64,000 nt of DNA from Parabacteroides hominis (lineage in GTDB: Bacteria; Bacteroidota; Bacteroidia; Bacteroidales; Tannerellaceae): NCBI RefSeq assembly GCF_014287585.1, contig NZ_JACOOJ010000003.1, positions 124,001 to 188,000 of the forward strand. Direction: 5' to 3'. A program made the translations under genes and the position numbers. Of the stretch, positions 8,273 to 16,950 are shown piece after piece. Under the pieces are notes generated by a model. It had not been told where the DNA came from, searched no databases, and saw nothing but the letters and a program-made list of their open reading frames with translations. Position 1 is the stretch's first letter. Every line of letters begins with the position of its first letter.

Positions 8273-10051
8273 ATGGAAGCCTTTCTTCTATACATATTAA
8301 AATCCGGCATTTGCCTGGTTGTATTCTACGTCTGTTTCAAGGCGTTGTTCAGCAACGACACGTTTTTCCGGCTCAACCGCTGGATATTGCTGGCGGGAAC
8401 AGGGATTTGCATGCTTCTGCCACTCTGCCGGATCAAAACGTCCCGGCCTCTTCCTCTTAGCCGTCCGGTCAGTCAACTGGAGATGGTTTTCCATGAAGAA
8501 GATGAGGCGATGGTGCTTCCGGTTCCGGAAAAGGAAGAAATGATTACGGGTGTGACGGAGCAGGAAAAGACTTCCGTCCCCTGGACTGGGATCATCGGGA
8601 TTGCTTATTTTACAGGCTGTTGTATATGTCTGGCCACAACAGCCCTGTCATTCAGGAAAATGCATCAACTGGCGGGGAGTGGCAGAAAATTAAGACAGGG
8701 GAAGTACACGTTAATCCTGTTTCCCGGCTCCTTGTCTCCCTTCAGTTGGGGGCGCTATATCTTCCTTTCGGAAGACGATTACCGGAATCATCCGGACGAA
8801 ATCCTCACACACGAGAAAATGCACCTTCGCCATAACCATTCGGCCGATCTGGTTTATATGGAAACGATCCTTCTGCTGCAATGGTTTAATCCCGCCGTAT
8901 GGCTCTTAAAAAGGGAATTACGGGATATACACGAATACCAGGCGGATAAAGGCGTACTCAGTCAAGGCATCGATGCAACAAAATATCAACTATTGCTCGT
9001 GAAAAAAGCTGTCGGCTCCAGCCTCTACACTCTTGCCAACAGCTTCAATCACAGTAAAATTAAAAAACGTATTACTATGATGTTAAAAAAGAAATCGAAC
9101 AATTGGGCCCGGTTGAAGCTTGCGCTCCTGGTCCCGGTAGGCCTTGCGGCCTTAAGTGCATTCGCCCGTCCGGAGGCAAGTCCGCCGCCGGCAGCGACAA
9201 TGACCGGCAACATTCGTCTACCGGTTAACAAAAGTACGGTAAATCAGGGAACTATGCAACAGGATCATGTAGTTTTCCTTACCTACAAAGAATCGGGTTC
9301 GGAGGATCTGAACAGTATAGTATGTAAAAATCTGGACAGGATCAGAACGCGAGTAGCGGAAGGGCAATTCAAGAACGCCCAGGAAGTGGCAATTAATCCG
9401 GCTTTTGAGGATGTCCCGGCTTCTTATCTGGAACAGGTAAAAGCGGTTTTGGAAGAAAGAGGGGTTAAATGCAAGATCGACATGACTGTTCCGAACACGA
9501 TCATGGATGATGTTGCCAAACCTTACCGCAAATATGACGATGTGGTTTATCTGATTCAGAACAAAAAGATTGTCGCGGGACTTAGTATAGGCAAGTTCAG
9601 TGCGAATCAGAATGATTCTCGGCTGGATCAGATATCCATGTCGGCTCCTCTGATTCTTCAACCTGAGAACTCCAAAATTTCCAGACAAGAGATGGAAAAA
9701 CTCAAAGGCCTGTTGGAGAAAAAAGGGTTGACCGGCGAAATCAATATGAAAGTTTTTAAGATCGGAGATGCTGCAGCTCCACCTCCTCCGTCACTACCTC
9801 CTGTGGGACAGGTTATTTTCAGCTATCGGGACGGACAACCGGACCAGCAGTTCGTTTTATATGATCGCCATGCCAAACCGGGGCCTAATCTCGGACAACG
9901 CATAGACAAGATTTACAGGGATAATATTACGAAGGTAAGCGTCAAGATCAACAAAAGCGCTCCTAAAGATCTGGTGGAAACCGTCAAGCAAGAACTGAAG
10001 AAAAAGATCGATTATCCTGTTCAGTACGAAATATTGCAATTTGTCGACTAA
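8273..10051 (+). CDS. M56/BlaR1-type membrane metalloprotease with a triplicated C-terminal domain
   Basis: 592 aa. Membrane spans lie near residues 5-25, 37-55 and 105-125, then the zinc protease motif HEKMH (His180, Glu181, His184) with downstream HEYQAD as the third ligand region, and a fourth span near 280-297 (LALLVPVGLAALSAFA). It should sense something outside and trigger removal of the BlaI partner (family knowledge). The extracytoplasmic tail (about 330-592) holds three related blocks of roughly 85-100 aa. They open VVFLTYKE, VVYLIQNK and VIFSYRDG, and close with a helix and strand of the form 'vk.lLe.kG...kI.m'. No penicillin-binding domain is seen. I do not recognise the tail repeat. 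Confidence 0.87.
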   Translation: MEAFLLYILKSGICLVVFYVCFKALFSNDTFFRLNRWILLAGTGICMLLPLCRIKTSRPLPLSRPVSQLEMVFHEEDEAMVLPVPEKEEMITGVTEQEKTSVPWTGIIGIAYFTGCCICLATTALSFRKMHQLAGSGRKLRQGKYTLILFPGSLSPFSWGRYIFLSEDDYRNHPDEILTHEKMHLRHNHSADLVYMETILLLQWFNPAVWLLKRELRDIHEYQADKGVLSQGIDATKYQLLLVKKAVGSSLYTLANSFNHSKIKKRITMMLKKKSNNWARLKLALLVPVGLAALSAFARPEASPPPAATMTGNIRLPVNKSTVNQGTMQQDHVVFLTYKESGSEDLNSIVCKNLDRIRTRVAEGQFKNAQEVAINPAFEDVPASYLEQVKAVLEERGVKCKIDMTVPNTIMDDVAKPYRKYDDVVYLIQNKKIVAGLSIGKFSANQNDSRLDQISMSAPLILQPENSKISRQEMEKLKGLLEKKGLTGEINMKVFKIGDAAAPPPPSLPPVGQVIFSYRDGQPDQQFVLYDRHAKPGPNLGQRIDKIYRDNITKVSVKINKSAPKDLVETVKQELKKKIDYPVQYEILQFVD

Positions 10052-10081
10052 GGATCAGTGACATAGATTGTATCTTTATCA

Positions 10082-10127
10082 TCCTCTCCGTTTGCAAAAC
10101 CCATTCCGGGAGAGTGAACGGGGAGGA
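10082..10127 (+). terminator. Possible hairpin after the module A protease
   Basis: CCTCTCCGTTT pairs imperfectly with GAACGGGGAGG across about 24 nt. A T-poor tail makes it a weak terminator at best. It sits between the protease gene and the TPR regulator gene at 10200. Confidence 0.35.
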
Positions 10128-10199
10128 ATAACCTTTTCATGGAAGAGATTGTCTATCGCGGAATGTTAGTATCTTTACTCCTTCAAAAGAAGGATTCGG

Positions 10200-11435
10200 A
10201 TGATATATAAAATAGAGATACTCTTTCTCATTTGCCTTCTCACAGCTTGTTCTTCCGTCGGAGAGAAGGAGGTTGCGACTACCGGTGAACTTCTCCGGCA
10301 GGCGGCTTTTTATGGAGAGAGGTTGCAGTTTCAGCCGGCGTTGGAGACTTATCGGCTGGCAATCAGGCAGGCGGGGAAGGAAAAAGACAGTGTTGCCCTT
10401 TCCATTGCCTATCTGGAAACCGGGAAAATTTACCGGAAGCAATCATTGAAGCGGAAAGCGCTGGAAAACGGGCAGAAAGCATTAAGCTATATCAAAAGCC
10501 CTGCCGCTGACTCGTTGCGGCTGGAGCTTTATCGGGAAATAGGGGATGTTTACACCTTGTCCGGACAGGCAGACAGTGCCTTTCACTATTACGAAATGGC
10601 CGGTTGCCGGATAAAACAGGCGACGATCCTGCGGCAGAATGGAAGAGGCAGAGAAGCTGAAACTTTATTAAAAGCGGAGTTGGAACAAGTGATTGCCCCA
10701 AAAGAAAGAGCGGAGGTATGCTTGGCTTTGGCCGATTTGCAGATTTCTTTGGGAAAATTGGAGGAAGCCGAAAAGAACTTAAGCCAGGTTCCTCCTTCAC
10801 ACCCGCACCTGTATGCAGCCCTGTCCCGCATCGCTCAAAGCCGTGGCGATAGTTTGCAGGCTGATTTTTACCACAAAAGCTACCTCCACCACTTATCTGA
10901 ACTGCGACAGGAAAAAGAACAAAACCAAATCACCCGTCTCCTTTGGACTTCGGAGCACAAAGAATGGGAGAGGCGTTTGTCCGATAGCCAGAAGACGCAC
11001 GAAGGGCAGATATATGTCTGGATCGCTCTGCTTATCTCCTGTAGCACCGGAATCTGGGGATATTCCCGTTACCGGCAGAAGAAGGCTGTCGTTTCTCTGT
11101 CCGAGGCGGACTTCCGTTCTTCGGAAATCTGCCTGCGTTTCCACAGCAAAGAGGAATGGAAACCGGCTTCCAAAGACTGGGAAGAATTATTGCAAGCGTT
11201 CAACCGGGCCTATCCGGAGTTTCGGGAACGGCTGAAGAAAGAAGTCCCGAAGTTGAGCGAACAGGAATGGCGGATGTGCTGCCTGGTCAAAATGGAAGTT
11301 CCCCCTTCGACCGCCGCCATGCTTCTCTGCTGCACCAACCAGGCTATTTCGATGCGCCGCGTACGCCTATACCGGAAAATAACGGGCGAAAAGGGGACAC
11401 CGGAACTATGCGACTCCTTTATTCGTGATTTTTAA
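10200..11435 (+). CDS. TPR lipoprotein-type regulator with membrane span and C-terminal helix-turn-helix-like region
   Basis: 411 aa. A lipoprotein signal (FLICLLTAC, Cys17) leads into TPR-like helical repeats (about 25-240). A coiled segment, a membrane span near 271-290 (IYVWIALLISCSTGIWGY) and a cytoplasmic end follow. The end holds LSEQEWRMCCLVKMEVPP and a helix pair ending near residue 395, reminiscent of a LuxR-like helix-turn-helix. Bacteroidales encode many such TPR-membrane-DNA-binding proteins as one-component regulators (family knowledge). A lipidated N-terminus together with a C-terminal cytoplasmic domain is unusual; the signal may be uncleaved. The propeller gene follows 67 bp downstream with its own -7 box. 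Confidence 0.7.
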   Translation: MIYKIEILFLICLLTACSSVGEKEVATTGELLRQAAFYGERLQFQPALETYRLAIRQAGKEKDSVALSIAYLETGKIYRKQSLKRKALENGQKALSYIKSPAADSLRLELYREIGDVYTLSGQADSAFHYYEMAGCRIKQATILRQNGRGREAETLLKAELEQVIAPKERAEVCLALADLQISLGKLEEAEKNLSQVPPSHPHLYAALSRIAQSRGDSLQADFYHKSYLHHLSELRQEKEQNQITRLLWTSEHKEWERRLSDSQKTHEGQIYVWIALLISCSTGIWGYSRYRQKKAVVSLSEADFRSSEICLRFHSKEEWKPASKDWEELLQAFNRAYPEFRERLKKEVPKLSEQEWRMCCLVKMEVPPSTAAMLLCCTNQAISMRRVRLYRKITGEKGTPELCDSFIRDF

Positions 11436-11479
11436 GCGGATGTGAACTGATGTGAAACCGGAAAAGTAGCCGTATCTTC

Positions 11480-11487
11480 TACTTTTG
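11480..11487 (+). promoter_or_regulatory. -7 box before the propeller gene
   Basis: TACTTTTG fits TAnnTTTG. It overlaps the upstream TTG that could extend the next reading frame, supporting the ATG at 11503 instead. No clear -33 box was found. Confidence 0.45.
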
Positions 11488-11502
11488 TCTGAAAAAAAGC
11501 GT

Positions 11503-12699
11503 ATGAAAAAGATGTTGTTCGGGCTTATGACAGCCATTGCCACTTTTACCGGATGCGAACCCAGGCAAGCCTCCGGAGAATTACCCCGGATCGATCTGAC
11601 AGCAACAAGTTTTGCTTCCGGTCAGTTAGGGATTGCAGACGAAATAGAATCCATCGAATATGTCCCGTTGGAACTGACGGATGAATCCTTGATCGCAGAT
11701 GTGTTGGACTTATGTGTTTCCGATGAATACATCTTCGTCTATTCCACCCGTCAGGACGGTGTCCTGCAGTTCGACCGGAAAGGGAAGTTCCTCCGTTGCA
11801 TAGCCAAAACGGGAAATGGGCCGGGAGAGACCGGACAGATCATCTCGTTAACCGTAGACGAAGAGAACCGCCTTTTCTGTGTCAGTGAATACTTTTCCAC
11901 CTCTTTCTATTCTTTTGATGGAGAATTCATCAAAAAAATAGAGAATCCCCGTCCTTACTCTTACCAATTTTCGGTCGGGCCGAATACGATGGTTGAATTG
12001 GGCAGGATGTATGTTCCTATGAATACGCCGGGCATGTTCAGTCTCGGAGTGTTCAACTGGGCTACGGGAGATACGGTCGCATTCCGGCATACGATCGGAG
12101 ATACGAGCCTGATGCCTTTGGAAGAAACAAGCCTGAAAGGTTGGATCTACAGCGGCAGCATGGACGGAATGCTTTGCTATTCGGACGGGATAGACACGGT
12201 CTGGAATGTAAATGCCAAGAATATCGTTCCGGCTTTCCTTATCAACACGGGCTATTCTGCCGAGGAGGAGAAAGAGACGCGCTCTTCCAAGACCGGAAAC
12301 GAGGCGGTAGACGGGAAATATAGTGTCTTCGGCTTCTTCGAGACACCCCGGCATTATTTCGTCAAATGTTTCGAAGGTTCAGACCAGTCCCAATTCTATC
12401 TATACGGTTTGGATAAGGAAACCGGTGAGTTGAAGCGTGAAACTTCTTCGCTCAATGCGCAGGAATTATTCAAAAACAACTGGACACTGGCAGGAATAGG
12501 CATCCGGAATACGAAAGACAACGGTCTACCTGTCTGGCCTTACCTGTCTTATCCCAGCAAAAAACAAATGGTGCAGTTTAATACAGCCGTAGAAATCGAA
12601 TATCTCAAAGAGAAATATCCCGGCCTGAAGGAACACCCGGTTTTGCTGCAGGTAACGGAAGACTCGAACCCGCTCGTCACGATTTATCATATGCGCTGA
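11503..12699 (+). CDS. Six-bladed beta-propeller lipoprotein (module A)
   Basis: 398 aa from ATG 11503. The lipoprotein signal ends at TGC (Cys17 region, ATFTGCEP). The IEYVPLELTDESLI block, followed by FDRKGKFLRCIAKTGNGPGE, is the hallmark of Bacteroidales six-bladed propeller proteins (6-bladed beta-propeller, DUF4934-like). They are surface or periplasmic with unknown ligands. Two relatives occur in the second module at 21711-22871 and 22890-24092. It probably acts with the preceding TPR regulator, as ligand binder or target gene (inference). Confidence 0.78.
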   Translation: MKKMLFGLMTAIATFTGCEPRQASGELPRIDLTATSFASGQLGIADEIESIEYVPLELTDESLIADVLDLCVSDEYIFVYSTRQDGVLQFDRKGKFLRCIAKTGNGPGETGQIISLTVDEENRLFCVSEYFSTSFYSFDGEFIKKIENPRPYSYQFSVGPNTMVELGRMYVPMNTPGMFSLGVFNWATGDTVAFRHTIGDTSLMPLEETSLKGWIYSGSMDGMLCYSDGIDTVWNVNAKNIVPAFLINTGYSAEEEKETRSSKTGNEAVDGKYSVFGFFETPRHYFVKCFEGSDQSQFYLYGLDKETGELKRETSSLNAQELFKNNWTLAGIGIRNTKDNGLPVWPYLSYPSKKQMVQFNTAVEIEYLKEKYPGLKEHPVLLQVTEDSNPLVTIYHMR

Positions 12700-12737
12700 T
12701 CCGGATAAACAAGCATAAGCATCCACTCCGAATCCCC

Positions 12738-12769
12738 ATACTTATGGAATTTTAGTTTCATAAGTATGA
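12738..12769 (+). terminator. Dyad after the propeller gene
   Basis: CATACTTATGGAA (12738-12750) pairs with TTTCATAAGTATG (12757-12769). There is no T run, so it is either a weak terminator or an operator near the promoter at 12814. Confidence 0.35.
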
Positions 12770-12813
12770 GAGCGGAAACGGATACCTATGCCTTTCTTTT
12801 CGGATATAATGTT

Positions 12814-12821
12814 TACCTTTG
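12814..12821 (+). promoter_or_regulatory. -7 box for the U32-thioesterase-dprA operon
   Basis: TACCTTTG lies 16 bp before the ATG at 12837, which implies a very short leader. Confidence 0.55.
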
Positions 12822-12836
12822 CGAACGAACCAGTAA

Positions 12837-14108
12837 ATGTATAATAACTTGAACGAGAAAGATTTTGAAATAATGGCGCCTGTCGGTTCGTACGAATCGC
12901 TGATGGCGGCTATCCAGGGAGGAGCCGATTCTATCTATTTCGGTATTGAAGGGTTGAATATGCGTTCGCGCTCTTCCAATAACTTTACGACAGACGACTT
13001 GCGTAAGATTGTTGCGATCTGTCGTGAGCACGGTATTAAAAGCTACTTGACCGTCAATACGGTTATTTACGGGGAAGACTTGCCTCTGATGCGCGAGATT
13101 ATCGACGCGGCGAAAGAGGCCGAAGTTTCTGCGATCATTGCGGCCGATGTGGCGGCCATGAGCTATGCCAACAGCATCGGGCAGGAGGTACATCTCTCCA
13201 CACAACTCAACATCTCCAATGCGGAAGCGCTGAAATTTTATGCACGCTTTGCCGATGTCGTCGTCTTGGCACGCGAACTGAACCTGAAACAGGTGCATGA
13301 AATCTACCGGCAGATCGTCGACGAACAGATCAAAGGCCCGAAAGGAGAACTGATCCGCATCGAAATGTTCGCCCACGGAGCCCTCTGTATGGCTGTTTCC
13401 GGCAAATGTTACCTGAGCCTGCACGAGATGAACGCTTCCGCCAACCGCGGAGCCTGCATGCAGATCTGCCGGCGCGCTTATTCGGTAAAAGACAAAGACA
13501 GCAATATCGAACTGGATATCGAAAACCAGTACATCATGTCGCCTAAAGACCTGAAGACGATCCATTTCATGAATAAGATGATGGATGCAGGCGTACGGGT
13601 ATTCAAGATCGAAGGACGCGCTCGCGGCCCCGAATATGTCCGTCTGGTGACCGAATGCTATAAGGAGGCCGTGCGTGCCTACTGCAACGGTACTTTCGAC
13701 GAAGAGAAGGTCGCCGCTTGGGACGAACGCCTCGGCAGCGTGTTCAACCGGGGGTTCTGGGACGGTTATTACCTGGGGCAACGGTTGGGTGAATGGAGCA
13801 GCAAATATGGTTCAGGCGCGACTAAGAAGAAAGTTTATGTCGCCAAAGGAATCAAATATTTCGACAAGATCGGCGTGGCCGAGTTCGAAATGGAGTCCGG
13901 CAGCCTGAAAGTGGGCGATGAGATCCTGATTACAGGGCCGACAACGGGTGCGGTCATGCAGACGATAGAAGAAATCCGTGTAGACTTGAAGCCGGTGGCC
14001 GAGACTGTCAAAGGCGAACGATTCTCCTTCAAGGTAAACGAGAAAGTCCGTCCGTCCGACCGGTTGTATAAAATGGAAAAGGTTCAACTTGAAAAAGTAT
14101 TTGAATGA
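12837..14108 (+). CDS. Peptidase U32-family protein (TrhP/RlhA-like)
   Basis: 423 aa. N-terminal barrel motifs (IMAPVGSYESLMAAIQGGADSIYFG) are followed by the U32 signature FAHGALCMAVSGKCYLS and the cysteines of NRGACMQICRRAY. Four cysteines in that region are the iron-sulfur ligands of the RNA-hydroxylation members (family knowledge). A C-terminal beta-barrel follows, containing LKVGDEILITGPTTG. Despite the protease name, E. coli relatives act in prephenate-dependent hydroxylation of tRNA (TrhP) or 23S rRNA (RlhA). Length is near TrhP. It overlaps the thioesterase gene by 4 nt (ATGA), so translation is coupled. Confidence 0.85.
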   Translation: MYNNLNEKDFEIMAPVGSYESLMAAIQGGADSIYFGIEGLNMRSRSSNNFTTDDLRKIVAICREHGIKSYLTVNTVIYGEDLPLMREIIDAAKEAEVSAIIAADVAAMSYANSIGQEVHLSTQLNISNAEALKFYARFADVVVLARELNLKQVHEIYRQIVDEQIKGPKGELIRIEMFAHGALCMAVSGKCYLSLHEMNASANRGACMQICRRAYSVKDKDSNIELDIENQYIMSPKDLKTIHFMNKMMDAGVRVFKIEGRARGPEYVRLVTECYKEAVRAYCNGTFDEEKVAAWDERLGSVFNRGFWDGYYLGQRLGEWSSKYGSGATKKKVYVAKGIKYFDKIGVAEFEMESGSLKVGDEILITGPTTGAVMQTIEEIRVDLKPVAETVKGERFSFKVNEKVRPSDRLYKMEKVQLEKVFE

Positions 14109-14515
14109 TGAAAGAGTATATTTTTAGACTGACAGATAAGGTCCGCGACTACGAATGCGACCTGCAGGGAGTGGTCAACAATTCTAACTACCAGCATTAT
14201 ATGGAACATACCCGTCATGAATTCCTGGAATCGCTCGGCGAGAACTTCGGAAAGATGCACGAAAAAGGGGTTGACGGATTTGTGTCGCGGGTAGAAATCC
14301 AGTATAAAACCTCCCTCAAGAGCGGTGACAGCTATATCTCTTGCCTCAATGTTTATAAAAAAGGTGTCAAGCTCGTATTCGAACAGGACATTTACAGGGC
14401 TTCCGACAATGCACTGGCAACGAAAGGAATCGTTGAGTCGGTTGTCGTTGAGAACGGAAAGCTGACACGCGGCGAATATTTCGACGAAATGCTAAAAAGA
14501 ATAGAACATACATGA
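14105..14515 (+). CDS. Acyl-CoA thioesterase, hotdog fold (YbgC/4HBT-like)
   Basis: 136 aa, a single hotdog domain. The active-site region is VRDYECDLQGVVNNSNYQHYMEHTRHEFL, where the aspartate of the usual 'D.dg.Ghvnn..Y' motif aligns with CDLQGVVNNSNY. It should hydrolyse an acyl-CoA thioester; the substrate is unknown. It overlaps the U32 gene at its start and dprA at its end, each by ATGA, forming a tight three-gene operon. Confidence 0.85.
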   Translation: MMKEYIFRLTDKVRDYECDLQGVVNNSNYQHYMEHTRHEFLESLGENFGKMHEKGVDGFVSRVEIQYKTSLKSGDSYISCLNVYKKGVKLVFEQDIYRASDNALATKGIVESVVVENGKLTRGEYFDEMLKRIEHT

Positions 14516-15627
14516 CAGACAAACAGATTTACCAAATCGGCCTTACTATGATAAACGGCGTGGGAGATATCCTGGCGCGCCATCTCCTGCAAACTTTGGG
14601 GGATGCAGAGGCCGTGTTTGCTGAAAAGCAACGATTGTTAGAGAAAGTACCAGGCATCGGCAGCACTATCGCTGCCGAAATCAAACGTCCGGAAATCTTG
14701 CAACGGGCAGAAAAAGAGTTGGCCTTTATCGGGAAAAACCATATCTCATGCTATTTCCTGACCGACACGAATTATCCGGTACGTCTCAGGGAATGCCCGG
14801 ACGCTCCCATACTTTTCTATTTCAAGGGAAATACAAACCTCGACGCAACTCGCATCATCAGTATCGTAGGCACACGCAATGCGACCGAATACGGACGCAC
14901 GCTGACCGAATCCCTGATAAAGGATCTGGCCAAGGCGATCCCGGATCTGCTGGTTGTCAGCGGACTGGCTTACGGCATCGACATCTGCGCCCACCGGAGT
15001 GCTTTGCATAACCAACTGCCGACCATCGGCGTGCTGGCGCATGGCCTGGACCGGATCTATCCTTCCAGCCATCGGAATACGGCTGTCGAGATGTTGGAAT
15101 CAGGCGGGCTGTTGACCGACTTTCCCAGCGGGACGGAACCGGACCGCCCTAATTTCCTCTGGCGTAACCGGATTGTCGCCGGAATGTCAGACTGTACGAT
15201 CGTGGTCGAATCGGCTGAAAAAGGAGGTTCTCTGGTGACTGCCGATATTGCATTCTCCTACGGCCGGGATGTCTACAGCTTTCCGGGGCGTGTCGGCGAC
15301 AGCCATTCCAAGGGCTGTAACAACCTTATCCGGCAAAACAAAGCCGGCTTGATCACCTCTGCCGACGATCTGCTCTCCGCTCTTTGTTGGGATGCACAAG
15401 CCACGGCTGCTCCCGTGCAAACGGAACTGTTCTTCTCCGACACGGACGTTCCCGCCCCGGAACAAAATCCCGTTTTAGCCATCATGCGAACGCGGAATGA
15501 GATCCATATCAACGAGCTTGCCCTGGCATTGGAGATGCCGGTACATCAACTTTCTACGCTATTGTTCGAACTGGAAATAAACGGGAAGATAAAAGCGTTG
15601 CCGGGAAACATCTATAGACTGTCCTGA
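14512..15627 (+). CDS. dprA: DNA-processing protein DprA
   Basis: 371 aa. An N-terminal helix-hairpin-helix region (GVGDILARHLLQTLG, VPGIGSTIA) precedes the Rossmann-like DprA domain with VGTRNATEYGR, VVSGLAYGIDICAHRSAL, LAHGLDRIYPSSHR and SGTEPDRPNFLWRNRIVAGM. A C-terminal winged-helix end (NEIHINELALALEMPVHQLSTLLFELEINGKI) follows. DprA binds incoming single-stranded DNA and loads RecA during transformation. It is last in the operon. Length and motifs are complete, so the gene appears functional. Confidence 0.95.
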   Translation: MTDKQIYQIGLTMINGVGDILARHLLQTLGDAEAVFAEKQRLLEKVPGIGSTIAAEIKRPEILQRAEKELAFIGKNHISCYFLTDTNYPVRLRECPDAPILFYFKGNTNLDATRIISIVGTRNATEYGRTLTESLIKDLAKAIPDLLVVSGLAYGIDICAHRSALHNQLPTIGVLAHGLDRIYPSSHRNTAVEMLESGGLLTDFPSGTEPDRPNFLWRNRIVAGMSDCTIVVESAEKGGSLVTADIAFSYGRDVYSFPGRVGDSHSKGCNNLIRQNKAGLITSADDLLSALCWDAQATAAPVQTELFFSDTDVPAPEQNPVLAIMRTRNEIHINELALALEMPVHQLSTLLFELEINGKIKALPGNIYRLS

Positions 15628-15680
15628 CCGGCCCCCTATACCGATTTATACGTGGGAGAGGAAACGAAACCCCTATAAAC

Positions 15681-15790
15681 AATTAAAGGCTGTCTCACGA
15701 CAACCCCTAACCAACTTTGTTAACCTTAAATCTAATACTATTATGAAAAAACCACAGTGCAAAGATACACCCGTCAAGAGCATTTGTCAA
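15681..15790 (-). ncRNA. Small-RNA-like repeat, copy 2
   Basis: On the minus strand TTGAC (15786-15790) and TATCTTTG (15760-15767), 18 nt apart, form a near-consensus promoter. The transcript would start near 15755 and run through a core with TTTTTTCATAATAGTATTAG and AAGGTTAACAAAGTTGG. It would end at a hairpin (GGTTGTC pairing with GACAGCC, 15688-15705) followed by TTTAATT. Predicted length is about 72 nt. The first 60 nt differ from copy 3 at a single position. It lies between convergent dprA and the phosphodiesterase gene. The plus strand can read a 20-codon peptide starting MKKPQC, which I think is incidental. Confidence 0.55.
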
Positions 15791-15875
15791 GCATTTTACA
15801 GCTAATACTTGTTAACCGGACGGGTATGAATAGCAAAAAGATTTTAATCAGCCCTAAAGAGTCTTTTAAACCGCG

Positions 15876-16772
15876 CTATTTTGTTAAATCGAGCCCCTGG
15901 AACAGGTACGGATAGTCCGTTTCGATCACATCGGGACGAGTGCCGATCTCCGACTGATAACCGGCGATTTTCTCAGTTTCCGTTTTCGCGCGGTCGTGTG
16001 TCGGAGCAACGGAAATCATGCACATGACTCCATTCCGGTGCAGGGCGTCATACAACGGTTGCTGTTCGGGCTTCATCTTCGGGCCGACATAAGCCATCAC
16101 CTGTCCCCAGGGAATGCCGGCTTTCTCATATTTGTCGAATTCTTCCCGGTTCTTACACCAGCAGGAAAACATCGCATCCGGTTCACGGTCGAGATAATAG
16201 CGGGCTTGCCCGGCGTTATGCACCGTGTACATGACGTTGGCAGGCTTTTCCTTTTCGATAAAATCAGCCATGACCTCCAAGGGGACATCCTTGATATCCA
16301 GATTCAGGATTGTTTTGCCCTTGCTCCATTCCAGGCATTCTTTCAAGGTCGGAATCTTGAAAGCAGTCACGTTGCCGTTCCGGTCTACCAGATTGAATTG
16401 TTGCAGCTCTGCATAGGTGTAATCCGAAACTTTTCCTTTTCCGGTGGTTGTCCGGTCGATGGTTTCGTCGTGCATCAACACGATCACCCCGTCTTTTGTC
16501 AAACGCGGATCTATCTCGAAAAACGATTCCATATAGGTCAGGGTCTTTTCGAACGATTCGATGCAGTTCTCCGGATAGCCGTCCAGCATTCCGCCACGAT
16601 GCCCGCTGACCACAATCGGGCGGTCGGGAGCATACCGGAAATAGGCATGCAAATCCCTGCTGTCCTCCACCGGAATATAATGAGGATTTTGTTTTTTGTC
16701 CGAAGCCGAAAGGCTCCCGGCAGGCATAAAGCCTCCTAAAAGAAGTACGAGAATAAAAGATAGCATTTTCAT
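15876..16772 (-). CDS. Glycerophosphodiester phosphodiesterase, exported
   Basis: 298 aa with an N-terminal signal peptide. The GDPD barrel begins PIVVSGHRGGMLDGYPENCIESFE (catalytic His and Arg) and continues with FEIDPRLTKDGVIVLMHDETIDRTTTGKG, holding the metal-binding Glu-Asp and second His. It hydrolyses glycerophosphodiesters to glycerol-3-phosphate and an alcohol, probably in the periplasm. It is monocistronic on the minus strand, followed by small-RNA-like copy 2. The 'EIDPR' motif and full length make an active enzyme likely. Confidence 0.92.
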   Translation of the reverse strand: MKMLSFILVLLLGGFMPAGSLSASDKKQNPHYIPVEDSRDLHAYFRYAPDRPIVVSGHRGGMLDGYPENCIESFEKTLTYMESFFEIDPRLTKDGVIVLMHDETIDRTTTGKGKVSDYTYAELQQFNLVDRNGNVTAFKIPTLKECLEWSKGKTILNLDIKDVPLEVMADFIEKEKPANVMYTVHNAGQARYYLDREPDAMFSCWCKNREEFDKYEKAGIPWGQVMAYVGPKMKPEQQPLYDALHRNGVMCMISVAPTHDRAKTETEKIAGYQSEIGTRPDVIETDYPYLFQGLDLTK

Positions 16773-16899
16773 GATATTCGTATTTACATAGATTCCTTAT
16801 CGATTACACGGCCTAAAAGTAAGACTTTTTTACCAGTGCCATACCACAAAAAGCAATACAAAAACATGAAAATATGACCGGAAATGAGAAACGCAAGGG

Positions 16900-16948
16900 A
16901 AGAGCATTTGTCAAGCCTTTTGCAACTAATACTTGTTAACCGGACGGG
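16900..16948 (-). repeat. Partial copy of the small-RNA repeat (upstream block only)
   Basis: This 49-bp block matches 15778-15822, the segment upstream of the copy 2 promoter, with only a few differences. It includes the TTGAC -33 box but stops before the -7 box and core. It immediately follows the end of the broken MNT-HEPN gene, so it is a breakpoint or relic of a rearrangement. Confidence 0.6.
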
Positions 16949-16950
16949 CT

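Noticed and set aside
7904..10051. Beta-lactam resistance operon
   Set aside because: Only the repressor and protease resemble BlaI/BlaR1. No beta-lactamase gene or penicillin-sensor domain is present in either module.
15743..15805. Plus-strand 20-codon peptide MKKPQCKDTPVK.. in copy 2 of the repeat, with a longer version in copy 3 and a different one in copy 1
   Set aside because: After the first few codons the peptides diverge in length and sequence, no ribosome site is clear, and the -7 box and terminator both favour the opposite strand.
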